NCBI GenBank assembly: GCA_934700335.1
Contig: CAKUXM010000004.1
Location: 62,001 to 126,000, forward strand
Direction: 5' to 3'
Length of the DNA stretch: 64,000 nt
Origin: an uncultured Candidatus Melainabacteria bacterium
Lineage (GTDB): Bacteria; Cyanobacteriota; Vampirovibrionia; Gastranaerophilales; Gastranaerophilaceae
Position numbers and translations under genes: made by a program. Under the pieces are notes generated by a model. That model was given only the letters and a program-made list of their open reading frames with translations, did no database searches and had not been told where the DNA came from. Below, in pieces: positions 8,465 through 18,740 of this stretch. Within the stretch, counting starts at the first letter, position 1, and the number at the start of each line of letters is the position of its first letter.

Positions 8465-9706
8465 TTATTTTCCAACAGGATAAATTTGAACACTTTTATT
8501 CGTACGTTCTAATTTTTTATCACGAACGTATTTTGTATATTTTTGTTTTAAGGTGTATTTTGGTTCAACACCATTTACTGGAGCAGGGTCGCCAGTTGAG
8601 TTGTAGAAAGCACGAACAGGAAGAGGTTCTGTTCTATTTAATTCTTTTTCAGCCTCTTTAGCTTGTTTTTGAAGGCTTCTAATAAATAAGAAAGCTTCGT
8701 ATGAGGCTTTAAGCTCTTGTATAGGGTGAGGCAAACGAAGATTTGCCTTAATCATACTAGCTTGATAAAGGATAGACTCAGCATTGACAAAAGTATCGAA
8801 ACCACTTCTGTTAAAGTATACCAACTTGCCGTTAGATGTTAAATAGAGATATAAAGGTATACGTGGCGCAAAGTTATAATCAGTAACAAAGAAAGGGTCA
8901 GGCTTACTTAAAAAGCTTCTGTCCATATCTTTAGCAAAATAGAAACAACCTTGACCATTGTGTTTAAAACAGTATGTACGAGAAATAGTTTCGCCATAGC
9001 GTTCAGCTAAAATAAGGTAACCATAAGGTTTGTAGTAAAGACCGACATCAAACAAATCAACGCCTAGTTGGTTTGGACCACGTTTGCCGTTGATATCAAG
9101 GTAAGCATCACCGCAATAAAAACGACCGGCATCAGATTTTGTCATACAAGAAGGGTCAGTAATTTTAAACGCAAGAGATGAGCCATACGGAAGTTTAACA
9201 TAAGTATATTGATTTTCGTATGGAATCGTATATGCGTGGTTGTTTAAATCTGTGTAATATTTAGCAAAAACACTTCTATCAGTTATTTTTACCCAACCAA
9301 GGGCACGAATAAGTTTTACAAAATATTTGTTGCTACGATGGCGGAATACTGGGTATGGTAGAGGGTTTGCAACGATATCGTTAGCGATGTATTTGGCTGT
9401 TAAGTTTTTGTCTTTACGAACGATTTTACGTAATTCAGCGCTTTTTTCATTAGTAGGGCTAGTTGCATAAATAAGAGAATACTGAATGACGAATATCTTT
9501 TTTAGAACATATTTATCATCAAGTTGGTTTGCACGAACGATAAGTTTTTTGAAAAATGGGTCTTGCGAATCATACTTGTAATGAATATTGTATAAAATAA
9601 CAAATACAGTAATAAACAGTAAAGCAAGCACAGAAAGAGTGATAATTACAGGTTTGCTTTTAAAGTCTATATTAAAATTTAGATTGTATTTTATAGAAAG
9701 TTTCAT
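8465..9706 (-). CDS. Membrane-anchored protein with DING-x-x-GPN motif
   Basis: A 413-residue protein of unknown function: a short basic N-terminus, one membrane helix near residues 20-40 (VIITLSVLALLFITVFVILY), then a large outside domain. It carries YCGDAYLDINGKRGPNQLG followed by D-x-F-x-V-G-L-Y-Y, the same motif as in the giant prepilin-like protein (10140-18722) and the 19550-20227 protein. No prepilin cleavage site is present, so it is anchored rather than processed. ATG 9706 is chosen because the longer reading frame (to 9742) runs into a near-perfect promoter, TTGTTA-17-TATAAT. The mRNA is then probably leaderless. Confidence 0.8.
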   Translation of the reverse strand: MKLSIKYNLNFNIDFKSKPVIITLSVLALLFITVFVILYNIHYKYDSQDPFFKKLIVRANQLDDKYVLKKIFVIQYSLIYATSPTNEKSAELRKIVRKDKNLTAKYIANDIVANPLPYPVFRHRSNKYFVKLIRALGWVKITDRSVFAKYYTDLNNHAYTIPYENQYTYVKLPYGSSLAFKITDPSCMTKSDAGRFYCGDAYLDINGKRGPNQLGVDLFDVGLYYKPYGYLILAERYGETISRTYCFKHNGQGCFYFAKDMDRSFLSKPDPFFVTDYNFAPRIPLYLYLTSNGKLVYFNRSGFDTFVNAESILYQASMIKANLRLPHPIQELKASYEAFLFIRSLQKQAKEAEKELNRTEPLPVRAFYNSTGDPAPVNGVEPKYTLKQKYTKYVRDKKLERTNKSVQIYPVGK

Positions 9707-9713
9707 ATTAAAT

Positions 9714-9742
9714 ATTATACCAGTTTGTGAGGAATATAACAA
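9714..9742 (-). promoter_or_regulatory. Promoter of the DING-motif gene; leaderless arrangement
   Basis: Minus strand: TTGTTA (9742-9737), a 17-bp spacer ending in TGG, TATAAT (9719-9714), then seven bases to ATG 9706. The start point falls at or one base before the A of the ATG, so no Shine-Dalgarno can exist. Seen directly. Confidence 0.7.
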
Positions 9743-9806
9743 GTGGGAATTAGAGAGTGGAGAGTAGATTGTTGTTGGGGTGGAAACCTACTCTTCTGAG
9801 GTTTGT

Positions 9807-9862
9807 GCATGGATTATGCGGTCGTTTGTCGTGATTCCGTATCACGTACGGAATGACATGTT
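9807..9862 (+). repeat. 56-bp intergenic repeat, copy 1
   Basis: Begins GCATGGATTATGCGGTCG and ends GACATGTT. It repeats at 10003-10058 with two mismatches. Inside is the hairpin ATTCCGTA / TACGGAAT. It belongs to the cluster of palindromic elements filling 9743-10139. Confidence 0.85.
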
Positions 9863-9875
9863 TTCCATTTTGTCC

Positions 9876-9992
9876 CCCTGAATTTATTTCAGGGTCTTAC
9901 CAGTGTTGAATGTATAAATTTAACGTAAATATTATTTTCTACGTTGTATTTATCCAGTCCTAGGGGGTAAGATTCTGAAACGAGTTCAGAAT
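9876..9992. repeat. Two further hairpin elements in the intergenic repeat cluster
   Basis: CCCTGAA / TTCAGGG (9876-9894) followed by TCTTACC, and ATTCTGAA / TTCAGAAT (9972-9992) followed by GACA. The flanks GGTAAGA and TCTTACC are complementary, so the two could also pair with each other. They resemble dispersed palindromic intergenic repeats rather than terminators, because no T tract follows. Confidence 0.6.
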
Positions 9993-10002
9993 GACACAAA
10001 AG

Positions 10003-10058
10003 GCATGGATAATGCGGTCGTTTGTCGTGATTCCGTATCAAGTACGGAATGACATGTT
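10003..10058 (+). repeat. 56-bp intergenic repeat, copy 2
   Basis: Second copy of the element at 9807-9862, with A for T and A for C at two positions. The second change alters the hairpin loop only, so the stem is kept. Confidence 0.85.
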
Positions 10059-10077
10059 CTTGGACTCACCCCTCACC

Positions 10078-10125
10078 CTAACCCTCGCCCCTTGCGGGAG
10101 AGGGTTAGTTTTGGTTTTCTTTTGG
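10078..10125 (+). repeat. CCCTAACCCTC-type palindromic repeat
   Basis: CTAACCCTC (10078-10086) pairs with GAGGGTTAG (10100-10108), with an inner CCC / GGG stem. A T-rich stretch follows on the plus strand. It lies just past the stop codon of the giant gene (minus strand), for which the T tract is on the wrong side, so it is more likely a dispersed repeat than that gene's terminator. Confidence 0.6.
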
Positions 10126-10139
10126 ATTACTTCATTTGA

Positions 10140-13100
10140 TTAACATATCGTATTTTGCTTGAAGTGATGAACACCACCATGGTTAATGCCACCGCCATTA
10201 CCAGATCCATCGGTGATTGGACCGCCGCAGCCGCCACCGCCGCCGCCACCGCCAGTTGATGGCTCTGAGCAGTAGAAGTAAACTTCACATGTACTACCGC
10301 CAGAGGCTGTTACAGTACCAGAATATGTTGCATCAGATTTAGAACCTGACATGCTACAACCTGTACCATATACATTAATGGATGGAGTATAGTAAGCAGA
10401 CTTACATTTAACTCTCGCTACTATCGTACCGTTATTAATGTTTACAGTACCAGTACTTGAAGTAGACTCTGCATATAAGACATATCTACTGCCTTGAATG
10501 ATACCGGCTTCTGAAGCATTGGTTGGCTTACCATACATTTTGAAGGTTACAATACTTGCATCTTTACCCTTAGCAGTCAACGTACAAGTACAACCGCCAG
10601 AAGTAGAACAGCCAGAACCAACAGCTTTAGAAGACTGAGCACTAGTAGAATAAGAACAGCCAGAGCCTGATACTGACCAAGAGTCGAATACATATCCAGA
10701 TTTCATAGTTGCAGAGATATCAGCTTTACCACCAAGCCATAGACGTTTCTTACCAGAGTAAGTAACTGATTGAACACCAGTACCGGCTTTAATATTAACA
10801 ATAGTACCGTATTTGTTGCTAGTACAATCAGCAGTATATGAAGTAGTTGTTTTTGGTGCATTAGCACAGTGGATAGAATCTGAAGTATCAAATCTACTAT
10901 TATCTATATAGTAAGCTGAACCACCTGCAACGCAACCAGATGATGGATTTGGAACTGGATTATTATAATTAGACAAAGGTACAGGAGCCATCACAGCATC
11001 ACTATAACATTGTTTAACGTTTGCAGTATGTTGAAAACAAAGCCCTTTGTTCGGACCTGTAAATAGGTATTTACCTGCAGCATTTTGAGGTGCAACTGAA
11101 GAAGGACAAGGATTAACATTACCTATATTATTACTACCACCACCAATAAATTCATTAGGGCAGTATTCTCCGTCCATGCATTGTTTAGCCGTACTAGTAT
11201 ATGTTAAACAACATTGCTTATTCTGTGAAGAAATTGTAGCTTTTGCTTGAGTATTTAATAAACAAGAAATACCACCAGTTGTAGTTGTATAGTAATCTTT
11301 AGATTTGCAACCGTCAGCACCCATGTATTGAGAACAAGATTCACATGGACCATATACATCAGGAATTTCTTCTTTAGCGGCATTTGCAGTTACCGTACAA
11401 GCAGAAGAGCCCATAGTTATTGTAGTAGTGGCACTAGTCGCAGAAGATACCGTACAACCGCCAGAAACTGTCCAACCTGTGAAAGTGTATCCAGATTGAG
11501 CAGTTGCAGTAACAGAAACAGTTTGATTTGGTTTATAGCAACCACCTGATGTACTAACAGTAACAGCAGAAGCTCCAGGGTTAGTAGCAATAGTTAAATT
11601 GCTACAACCAACAACTTTACAAGAATTGTTTTCCCACTTACAATCAGCGCCTGAAGTACAAAGCGCATAACAACAAGTTTCAGAAGATTGTTGAGAATGA
11701 CAACAAGTATCCGAAGGAACTGTATAAGTAGGAGCAGGAGCAGGGTCAGGGTCAGAACCAGAGCCAGACTGACATGTTCCATTTTTCTCGTAAGACACAT
11801 TTAATGAACTTGATATTGTAACAGTGGCACAATTACCTAAAGCAGAGCCTTTATCATTGCAAACTTTGAATTTGCAATCACCAGATGCACCTGTTTTTAC
11901 ATAAATATCCATTCCTTTAGTACCCGGATCACCACCAGCCTGTCCAGATGCTATTTCAACCCAAGCATTATGTGTCATGAAACAGCCTGGAGTATCTGGG
12001 TGATCAGCGACTTGCCATGTACTATTTGCAGTAACTTTTAATCCTGTAATTTTATAACAATCACCGTCAGGTTTTAAACCTGAGCAACCCTCAGATACAG
12101 CACCTGCAGATGATTGAGGAGTGCCAGAAAGAGTAATTGGAGAACCGCAACCAATATTAAAGTCCCCTGGATTCCAGTTTAAGTTACCACCACTGGTACA
12201 TGCCATAGTAACAGTACAAGATTTATCATCAGGGAAGTTAGCATTGTATTGAACGGTACCAGTCGAACTAGTAGAAGTATTGCCAGAGCCGACGTATTTA
12301 CACCAGCCAGTAGAAGTAATAGAAGGCGTGTAACCAGTATTACATTCAAGAGTAGCGGAAAGCTCAGGTCTAGGACCGCAAATCAAGGGAGAATGGGTAC
12401 CTGCTGTATAAGTACCAAGAGTAGCAGTCTTATAATTTGCAGTTGGTTTATTAAATGTTAATGAACAACCAAAATCAGAAGAAGCTGCCAAAGCGACATT
12501 TCCTGAATTCCAGTTAGGGATAGGAGTATAATTAATAACAAAATCATGATAAGCTTTTAAATCATCCATAGAAGAAGCAACAAGAGATGATTTAGATTGT
12601 GCCAATAGAGTTTTGTTATTAAGAGTTTCAGGTGATAACATAGCGGTATAAGTATATTGAGTACCTTTAGCGACCCAAACACCTCTGCCACCGCCATTTT
12701 TGAAAGTACAGTTGTTGTCAGATTCACAATTTGTCTTATTAGAGTCGTCAACGCAAGCTACACAAGCATTATTCACCCAGAACTTGCTTGGAGAAATTGC
12801 GCTACAACAAATTTGAGAGGCATTTTCGTTGTAACAACAAACATTTGCAGATGCAACCCAAACGCCTTTACCTTTCGGATTATTATCAGATTCACAAGCC
12901 GCTTTAGAATTATCTGTATTAACGCAAGAACCGCCGGCTAACCAATAGCTGTCGTTGTTCATACCTTTACAACAAGCGTTAGATGCGTTTTTGTCATGAC
13001 AACAAACATTTGCTGTCGCAGAATGTGTACCTTTTGCAACCCAAGTACCCTTTGTATGGTAAGTAGTACTACCAACTTTTCTTGTAGGAGCAGTACAACA

Positions 13101-16100
13101 AATTTCACTATCTTCGTTTGTACAGCAAGAACCACCAGTTTCTGCTGATGTTGAATACCAACGTGTACCAGTTAAATTATTACAACATGTTTTAGTGTCG
13201 TGCTGATCAATTGGAGTAACAGTATATGAGCTACCGTTCAACTTACCAGTAACCGGTTGTGTTGTCGTTGTAGTACAACAATAATGGGTACTTCCGCTAT
13301 CGTAATTATACCAGCCACCCATACCAGGGTTTGAGCCTTTACAGAATGCATCTGATGCAGTCGTGCCAGAACCACCACCAGAAGTTTCCCAACATCTGTT
13401 GTTTAACCACAATGTTCTTGTAGGATTACCGTCATATTTCTTACAGCAACCCTCTGTTGAGTTGCTTGAATTATTCTTGAATGTAATAGTAGACGAAGAG
13501 CCACCTTTACCTTTTACAGTAATTGTGCCTGTCTTAGCTGTTGTACAGCAGTTAGTGCCGTCCAAGTGGTATCCACCTGCACCGCTATTTGCTGTACCAG
13601 TTGTACAGTATTCACTTTGTGATGCCCAACATCTGCTATTAATCCAGTTGAATCTTGTATGTCCGTTTATTGAACTTGAATTTGTACAACAAGCTTCTGA
13701 AGAACCTGTGTTTTGGTCTTTTCTGTTCATTGTAGAATATGAAGAGCCATTATAGTATCTTCTGTTTGTTGTTGAATTATCTGTACAACATACATCTCCG
13801 CTTGAAATATATGCCCATCCACCTAAGCCTTTTCCGGCTAAAGTAGATTTACAATATTCTTCTTTGCCACTCCAACAATATCCCGCTGTATGACTAGCTG
13901 TTGTTGATGACCAGAATTTTCTATCATGTCCATAATTTGAACTTGAATTTGTACAACATTGCATTGTTGAGTTGCTTGATTGGTTCTTAACAGTTACAGA
14001 TGATGCTATTGTTGAACCATTATAGATAGTTTGGTTAGATGTAGTGTTGATTGTACAACAAGCGTTGTTTGCGCTATCCCAAGCCCAACCGCCCATGCCG
14101 CGGGTACCTGTTGTACACAATTCGCTTACTGTTTGCCAACAATATCCGCCTCTATTTTTATAATTGTTGTCAATCCAAATTCTTCTATTATGTCCGCCTG
14201 ACGTATTTGAGCTTGTACAACAAGCTTTGCTTGAAGCACCAGTTTGGTTCTTTGTAGAAACTTTAGCTGATGTTCCACCTTTTCTATATACTACTTGCGT
14301 TGTTGTATTATCATATTTGCCATACTCGATTGTACAACAAGCGTTGTTTGCGCTATCCCATAGCCAACCGCCCATGCCGTTTGTCTTATCTGTACACATT
14401 TCAGCATCAGATATCCAACAATAGCCCTTACTGCGAACTACGTTCGTATTGTCAGTCCAGTTAAATCTTGTATGTCCGCCTAATGTACTTGAGTTTGTAC
14501 AACAAGCTTTATCAGATGCACCCTTTTGGTTCTTCACAGATACTGGTGTTGATGATGGAGCACGACCTTTAGGTGTCTTTCTGAATACAGTTTGTGTTGT
14601 TGTTGAAGCTTCTTCTCCATACTTAACTGAACAACAATATCCTTCTGTTGATGATGTGGCAATCCATGCCCAACCGCCCATGCCGTTGACTTGGTTTGTA
14701 CATAGTTCTGAATCATTAAACCAGCAATAACCCTTACTGCCAGTTACATTCGTACTGTTAGTCCAGTTAAATCTGTCGTGTCCGCCTTTTGAATTACTAT
14801 TTATACAACAAGCCATATTAGAATTGCTTGATTGGTTCTTAACAGCTACTGAGCCTGCAACATTGCCCTTTGTCTTCACAGCTTGCGCTGTTGTTGTCTT
14901 AATTGTACAACAACTATTGCTTGCTCTATCCCAGTACCAACCACCCATACCGTGGTCTTTACTGTATGTCGCATTATCAGTCTGCGCTTGACACAATTCT
15001 TCGTTAGTTGCCCAACAATATCCTCTTGTATCATTATATGTCTTTGCTGTCCATATAAATCTACCGTGGCCGCCTGATGTGTTACTGTTCGTACAACAGA
15101 ATTCGTTTGAGTCGTTTTCTTGGTTGTATGCAGAAACACTGGCTCCTCGTGATCCACCTTTTCTATATACTTGTTGTGTCATTGTATTTGTATTTACATT
15201 AACGTCATAATGTGATGTACAACATCTATTTGCTGAACTATCATAAGCCCAACCGCCCATGCCATTGACTTTATCTGTACATAGTTCTGAATCATTCAAC
15301 CAGCAATAACCCTTGCTGCCAGATACTTTCGTACTGTTAGTCCAGTTAAATCTTGTATGTCCACCTAATGTGCTTGGATCTGTACAACATTCCTTATTTG
15401 ATGCACCCTTTTGGTTATAAGTGTTTACTTGTGCGCTTGTCGCACCTTTTCTATATACTTGTTGTGTTGTTGTTGAATCTTCTTCTCCATATTTAGCTGT
15501 ACAACAGCCCGCTCCATTTATAATCCAGTGCCAACCGCCCATGCCGTTGACTTGGTTTGTACATAGTTCTGAATCATTCATCCAACAATAACCCTTACTG
15601 CCAGTTACTTTCGTACTGTCAGTCCAGTTAAATCTGTCATGTCCGCCTTTTGAATTACTATTTGTACAACAGTTTTTATTTGAATTGCTTGATTGGTTCT
15701 TTACTGCTACGCTTGAAGCTGAACCGCCCTTAACATTTATTGGTTGCGCAGAAGCTGTTCTGATTGTACAGCAACTATTGCTTGCGCTATCCCAGTACCA
15801 ACCGCCCATACCAGCATCGTGGTTATATGATTTATCATCAGTCTGAGCTTGGCACAATTCATTATTATCCAACCAGCAATAGCCTCTTGTGTCAGCATAA
15901 GCTTTTGCTGTCCATATAAATCTTGTATGTCCGCCCTTTGTATTACTATTTGTACAACAAGCTAAGTTTGAATCGTTTTGTTGGTTATATGCCTTAACTT
16001 GTGCGCCTGTTGCACCTTTTCTGTATACTTGTTGTGTCTTTGTATTCGTATTCTTATCAACATCATACTTGCTTGTACAACATCTGCTTGTCGCTTTATC

Positions 16101-18722
16101 CCAGTACCAACCGCCCATGCCGTTGTCGTTACCAGAATTCGCAGTCTGCGATTGACATAACTCTTCGTCATCAAACCAACAGTAACCACCCTTGCCTTGG
16201 TAGTTCTTATCTGTCCAGTTAAATCTGTCGTGTCCACCTTTTGTATTACTATTTGTACAACAAGATTTTGTCGATCTATTAGATTGGTTCTTAATAGATA
16301 CCGGCGCTGTTGATTCTAATGTAGGTGGGTTCGCCTTGATATTACCTTTTGTCCAATACTTAATTGAACTTGTTTCTGTATTAATAGAACAACAATCTGT
16401 TCCGTCCCAATACCAACCACCTAAGCCGTGGTCGTCTGAAGTACCAGTTTGTTGTTGACATAAATTGTTAACTGTATCCCAACAATATCCAGAATTGCCC
16501 TTGAAATTAGCCGTATACCATATAAATCTACTATGACCGTTCAATGTAGATTGGTTAATACAACATAACTTAGACTCTGTATCTGTCAATTGTCTATCAA
16601 ATTGACCCTGATGTCTTATCTCACCATTGCCACTATCGTTTGAACGTGTAGACTTCGCTGTATCTGTACAGCAAACACCATTCTTAGCATCGCCAATCCA
16701 GTTCCAACCGCCTAAGCCATTAGAACCACTCGCCGTAATACAATATTGTGATGCTGATGTCCAACATTGTGATGGTCTTGATGTCCAATATTTGCTTTCA
16801 TGTCCGTTATCAGCACTTTCACAACAAGCTTTCGTTGTTTCTATCGCTCCTGTACAACAACTATTGCTTGCAGATGCCCACCAGTGTGCTTTGTCTTTGC
16901 CGTTACAACAAGCTCTTGAACTTGTTGATGTACAACATCCTGCAAATTCATCATAAGTAGTGGCTTCTGGTACCCACCAGCCACCTTTACCTGCATTCGC
17001 TGTAGGTGCTAAGCAGACATCTTTTTCGTTCGCATAACAATAATTCTTGCCGTTTACGCTTCTCCAGATACCTTTACAACAAACTCTGTCATCAGTATCA
17101 TTTATACAACATTTATCTGCGCTTGCTACGTACCAACCGCCTTTGCCACCTTTATCCTTGGCAGCATTACATTTGTCCTTTTCGCTCGCAAAACAGAATT
17201 TAGGATTGTTCACATCATCAACAATCTTTGTTGTACAACATGAACTTGTACTTGGTATCCAAATACCACCTAAACCGCCTTCAGATTTAGGTTTTGTACA
17301 TTGTGTGCTTGGATCTTTCCAACATTTTCCGCCAGACCAGAATCCCGCAGCATGTCCGTTTTCTGCACTCTTACAACATGCCTCTGTATTTTCTGTTGTA
17401 CAACACGCAGCAGATCCGTCCCACCAAGTTTTCTTTGATGAATCCTTAACGCTATATGAATTACAACATGTAGCATTCGTATTCGCTGCCGGTGTTGTCG
17501 CTGTACAACATACGTTATTCTTCCATAACCAGCCGCCTAAGCCGCCGTCTTTTATGGCTCTTTTACAATATGTTTCTTGTGTGATACATTCAAAATCCGG
17601 TGTTTGTCCAGGTTTTGCTACATATATCATTTGCTTTGTTTGACACATATGTTCTGGAGAATCCCAGCAAATGCCTTTGCTTGCTTCCCAGTATCCGCCA
17701 TTCTTTGTACAATTGTCGTCTGGTTCCAAGCAAGCTTTCTTAACCGGATCCCATCTGAATTCTGGGTTAAGTTTTATCTTTTCGTAACATTCTTTTTGCG
17801 CTTCCGGTATACATTGAACTTTTCCGTCAACATAGTAAGATACTGTACCTTTTGCACAAGTTTCTTTTGCGCAACCTTCTTGCTTTTGCAATGTCTCACA
17901 AGCTTTTTGGTCAGCTACGCAAACAACTTCGCCAGCACAGTTGTAACATTTTTGTGGCGCATCTTTTGGACAAACTTTTACGTTCATATCTTCTGAACAA
18001 GGTGCCCCTGATGTTAATACAACACTTGCGCTGTTCAATGGGTCATTACAACCTGCATTGAACGCTCTGATTCCGTCATGGAAAATACCAAGACGGAATG
18101 TGTCTAAGCCCGCTTTATTCGGACCTTTATTGCCATTAATATCTACAATAATCTCACCGCAAACGCCCCTATCTCTCGATGTTGCGCCTGTTCCTCTACA
18201 TAACGGATCAGTAACTTTTATCGCAACCGCTGCGCCGTCAGCCGTTCTCATCTTATAGTAACTAGCATCTTTGTTGTAATCTACGCTAGCACCATTCGAT
18301 GCGTTTAATGTAGCTGTTGGGAAACAATCACCGTTTGTTGTCGCACCACAATCCATTGTAGTTGATGCGTATGTCTTCCATACTTTCGCAAACATACTGT
18401 TTTGTTGCGCAGATGTGCTTTGTGTGCTCATCTTTGTCAACGTACCTTTGGCATCTCGGTATACCCAACGGTCTAAATCATCATTTTCTGTTAATGCAAT
18501 CTTGTAAGAACGATTCAACTTGATTACTTGGCTTTGTAATGTGGCTACTAAATCTCTGTTTTGGAATTCTCCTCCGTTTTTTGAAAAATAAACAACACCA
18601 GTAACTGCTGAAGCGATTACTCCAAGCACAACCAACGCAATTAAAACTTCCGCTACCGTAAAGGCAGATTTCTTCATTGAACTGTATTCTCTGATTTTGT
18701 CTCTGATTGCGTTTATTATCAT
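10140..18722 (-). CDS. Giant Cys-rich prepilin-like surface protein (2860 aa)
   Basis: The N-terminus is a type IV prepilin / type II secretion leader: MKKSA then FTVAEVLIALVVLG, with the conserved Phe+1 and Glu+5, so prepilin peptidase should cut after Ala. Residues about 185-215 hold a DINGNKGPNKAG motif. From about 240 the chain is full of vicinal Cys-Cys pairs; about 707-1724 is a tandem array of about eleven units with GHxRF-x-W, GYCW and GMGGW. Two InlB-like modules lie near 2371-2454 and 2641-2721, then a Gly8 tract and a terminal Cys. ATG 18722 has AAAGGA upstream; ATG 18677 (MKKSA) has only a weak site. Probably a pilus-system-exported adhesin or fibre; the function is unknown. It follows the BlaI-type gene by 18 bp. 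Confidence 0.85.
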   Translation of the reverse strand: MIINAIRDKIREYSSMKKSAFTVAEVLIALVVLGVIASAVTGVVYFSKNGGEFQNRDLVATLQSQVIKLNRSYKIALTENDDLDRWVYRDAKGTLTKMSTQSTSAQQNSMFAKVWKTYASTTMDCGATTNGDCFPTATLNASNGASVDYNKDASYYKMRTADGAAVAIKVTDPLCRGTGATSRDRGVCGEIIVDINGNKGPNKAGLDTFRLGIFHDGIRAFNAGCNDPLNSASVVLTSGAPCSEDMNVKVCPKDAPQKCYNCAGEVVCVADQKACETLQKQEGCAKETCAKGTVSYYVDGKVQCIPEAQKECYEKIKLNPEFRWDPVKKACLEPDDNCTKNGGYWEASKGICWDSPEHMCQTKQMIYVAKPGQTPDFECITQETYCKRAIKDGGLGGWLWKNNVCCTATTPAANTNATCCNSYSVKDSSKKTWWDGSAACCTTENTEACCKSAENGHAAGFWSGGKCWKDPSTQCTKPKSEGGLGGIWIPSTSSCCTTKIVDDVNNPKFCFASEKDKCNAAKDKGGKGGWYVASADKCCINDTDDRVCCKGIWRSVNGKNYCYANEKDVCLAPTANAGKGGWWVPEATTYDEFAGCCTSTSSRACCNGKDKAHWWASASNSCCTGAIETTKACCESADNGHESKYWTSRPSQCWTSASQYCITASGSNGLGGWNWIGDAKNGVCCTDTAKSTRSNDSGNGEIRHQGQFDRQLTDTESKLCCINQSTLNGHSRFIWYTANFKGNSGYCWDTVNNLCQQQTGTSDDHGLGGWYWDGTDCCSINTETSSIKYWTKGNIKANPPTLESTAPVSIKNQSNRSTKSCCTNSNTKGGHDRFNWTDKNYQGKGGYCWFDDEELCQSQTANSGNDNGMGGWYWDKATSRCCTSKYDVDKNTNTKTQQVYRKGATGAQVKAYNQQNDSNLACCTNSNTKGGHTRFIWTAKAYADTRGYCWLDNNELCQAQTDDKSYNHDAGMGGWYWDSASNSCCTIRTASAQPINVKGGSASSVAVKNQSSNSNKNCCTNSNSKGGHDRFNWTDSTKVTGSKGYCWMNDSELCTNQVNGMGGWHWIINGAGCCTAKYGEEDSTTTQQVYRKGATSAQVNTYNQKGASNKECCTDPSTLGGHTRFNWTNSTKVSGSKGYCWLNDSELCTDKVNGMGGWAYDSSANRCCTSHYDVNVNTNTMTQQVYRKGGSRGASVSAYNQENDSNEFCCTNSNTSGGHGRFIWTAKTYNDTRGYCWATNEELCQAQTDNATYSKDHGMGGWYWDRASNSCCTIKTTTAQAVKTKGNVAGSVAVKNQSSNSNMACCINSNSKGGHDRFNWTNSTNVTGSKGYCWFNDSELCTNQVNGMGGWAWIATSSTEGYCCSVKYGEEASTTTQTVFRKTPKGRAPSSTPVSVKNQKGASDKACCTNSSTLGGHTRFNWTDNTNVVRSKGYCWISDAEMCTDKTNGMGGWLWDSANNACCTIEYGKYDNTTTQVVYRKGGTSAKVSTKNQTGASSKACCTSSNTSGGHNRRIWIDNNYKNRGGYCWQTVSELCTTGTRGMGGWAWDSANNACCTINTTSNQTIYNGSTIASSVTVKNQSSNSTMQCCTNSSSNYGHDRKFWSSTTASHTAGYCWSGKEEYCKSTLAGKGLGGWAYISSGDVCCTDNSTTNRRYYNGSSYSTMNRKDQNTGSSEACCTNSSSINGHTRFNWINSRCWASQSEYCTTGTANSGAGGYHLDGTNCCTTAKTGTITVKGKGGSSSTITFKNNSSNSTEGCCKKYDGNPTRTLWLNNRCWETSGGGSGTTASDAFCKGSNPGMGGWYNYDSGSTHYCCTTTTTQPVTGKLNGSSYTVTPIDQHDTKTCCNNLTGTRWYSTSAETGGSCCTNEDSEICCTAPTRKVGSTTYHTKGTWVAKGTHSATANVCCHDKNASNACCKGMNNDSYWLAGGSCVNTDNSKAACESDNNPKGKGVWVASANVCCYNENASQICCSAISPSKFWVNNACVACVDDSNKTNCESDNNCTFKNGGGRGVWVAKGTQYTYTAMLSPETLNNKTLLAQSKSSLVASSMDDLKAYHDFVINYTPIPNWNSGNVALAASSDFGCSLTFNKPTANYKTATLGTYTAGTHSPLICGPRPELSATLECNTGYTPSITSTGWCKYVGSGNTSTSSTGTVQYNANFPDDKSCTVTMACTSGGNLNWNPGDFNIGCGSPITLSGTPQSSAGAVSEGCSGLKPDGDCYKITGLKVTANSTWQVADHPDTPGCFMTHNAWVEIASGQAGGDPGTKGMDIYVKTGASGDCKFKVCNDKGSALGNCATVTISSSLNVSYEKNGTCQSGSGSDPDPAPAPTYTVPSDTCCHSQQSSETCCYALCTSGADCKWENNSCKVVGCSNLTIATNPGASAVTVSTSGGCYKPNQTVSVTATAQSGYTFTGWTVSGGCTVSSATSATTTITMGSSACTVTANAAKEEIPDVYGPCESCSQYMGADGCKSKDYYTTTTGGISCLLNTQAKATISSQNKQCCLTYTSTAKQCMDGEYCPNEFIGGGSNNIGNVNPCPSSVAPQNAAGKYLFTGPNKGLCFQHTANVKQCYSDAVMAPVPLSNYNNPVPNPSSGCVAGGSAYYIDNSRFDTSDSIHCANAPKTTTSYTADCTSNKYGTIVNIKAGTGVQSVTYSGKKRLWLGGKADISATMKSGYVFDSWSVSGSGCSYSTSAQSSKAVGSGCSTSGGCTCTLTAKGKDASIVTFKMYGKPTNASEAGIIQGSRYVLYAESTSSTGTVNINNGTIVARVKCKSAYYTPSINVYGTGCSMSGSKSDATYSGTVTASGGSTCEVYFYCSEPSTGGGGGGGGCGGPITDGSGNGGGINHGGVHHFKQNTIC
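13550..16600 (-). repeat. Coding tandem repeats in the giant gene (about 11 units)
   Basis: About eleven diverged units of roughly 80-100 codons, each with CC(T/I)N, GH(D/T/S/G/N)RF(N/I)W, GYCW, a Cys before Gln or Thr, GMGGW and a second CC pair. Two alternating subtypes are visible (GHDRFNW and GHTRF), so duplication was probably of unit pairs. Boundaries are approximate. Confidence 0.8.
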
Positions 18723-18740
18723 AGATGATTTATCCTTTGT

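Noticed and set aside
13550..16600. CRISPR-like array
   Set aside because: The repeats are in-frame coding units of about 250-300 bp with conserved protein motifs, not short identical repeats with unique spacers.
17047..17643. Long plus-strand open frames opposite the giant gene (also 13363-13755, 14449-14730, 16627-16956)
   Set aside because: They are mirror images of the repeated Cys-rich coding sequence, have no ribosome sites, and show repetitive, low-complexity translations.
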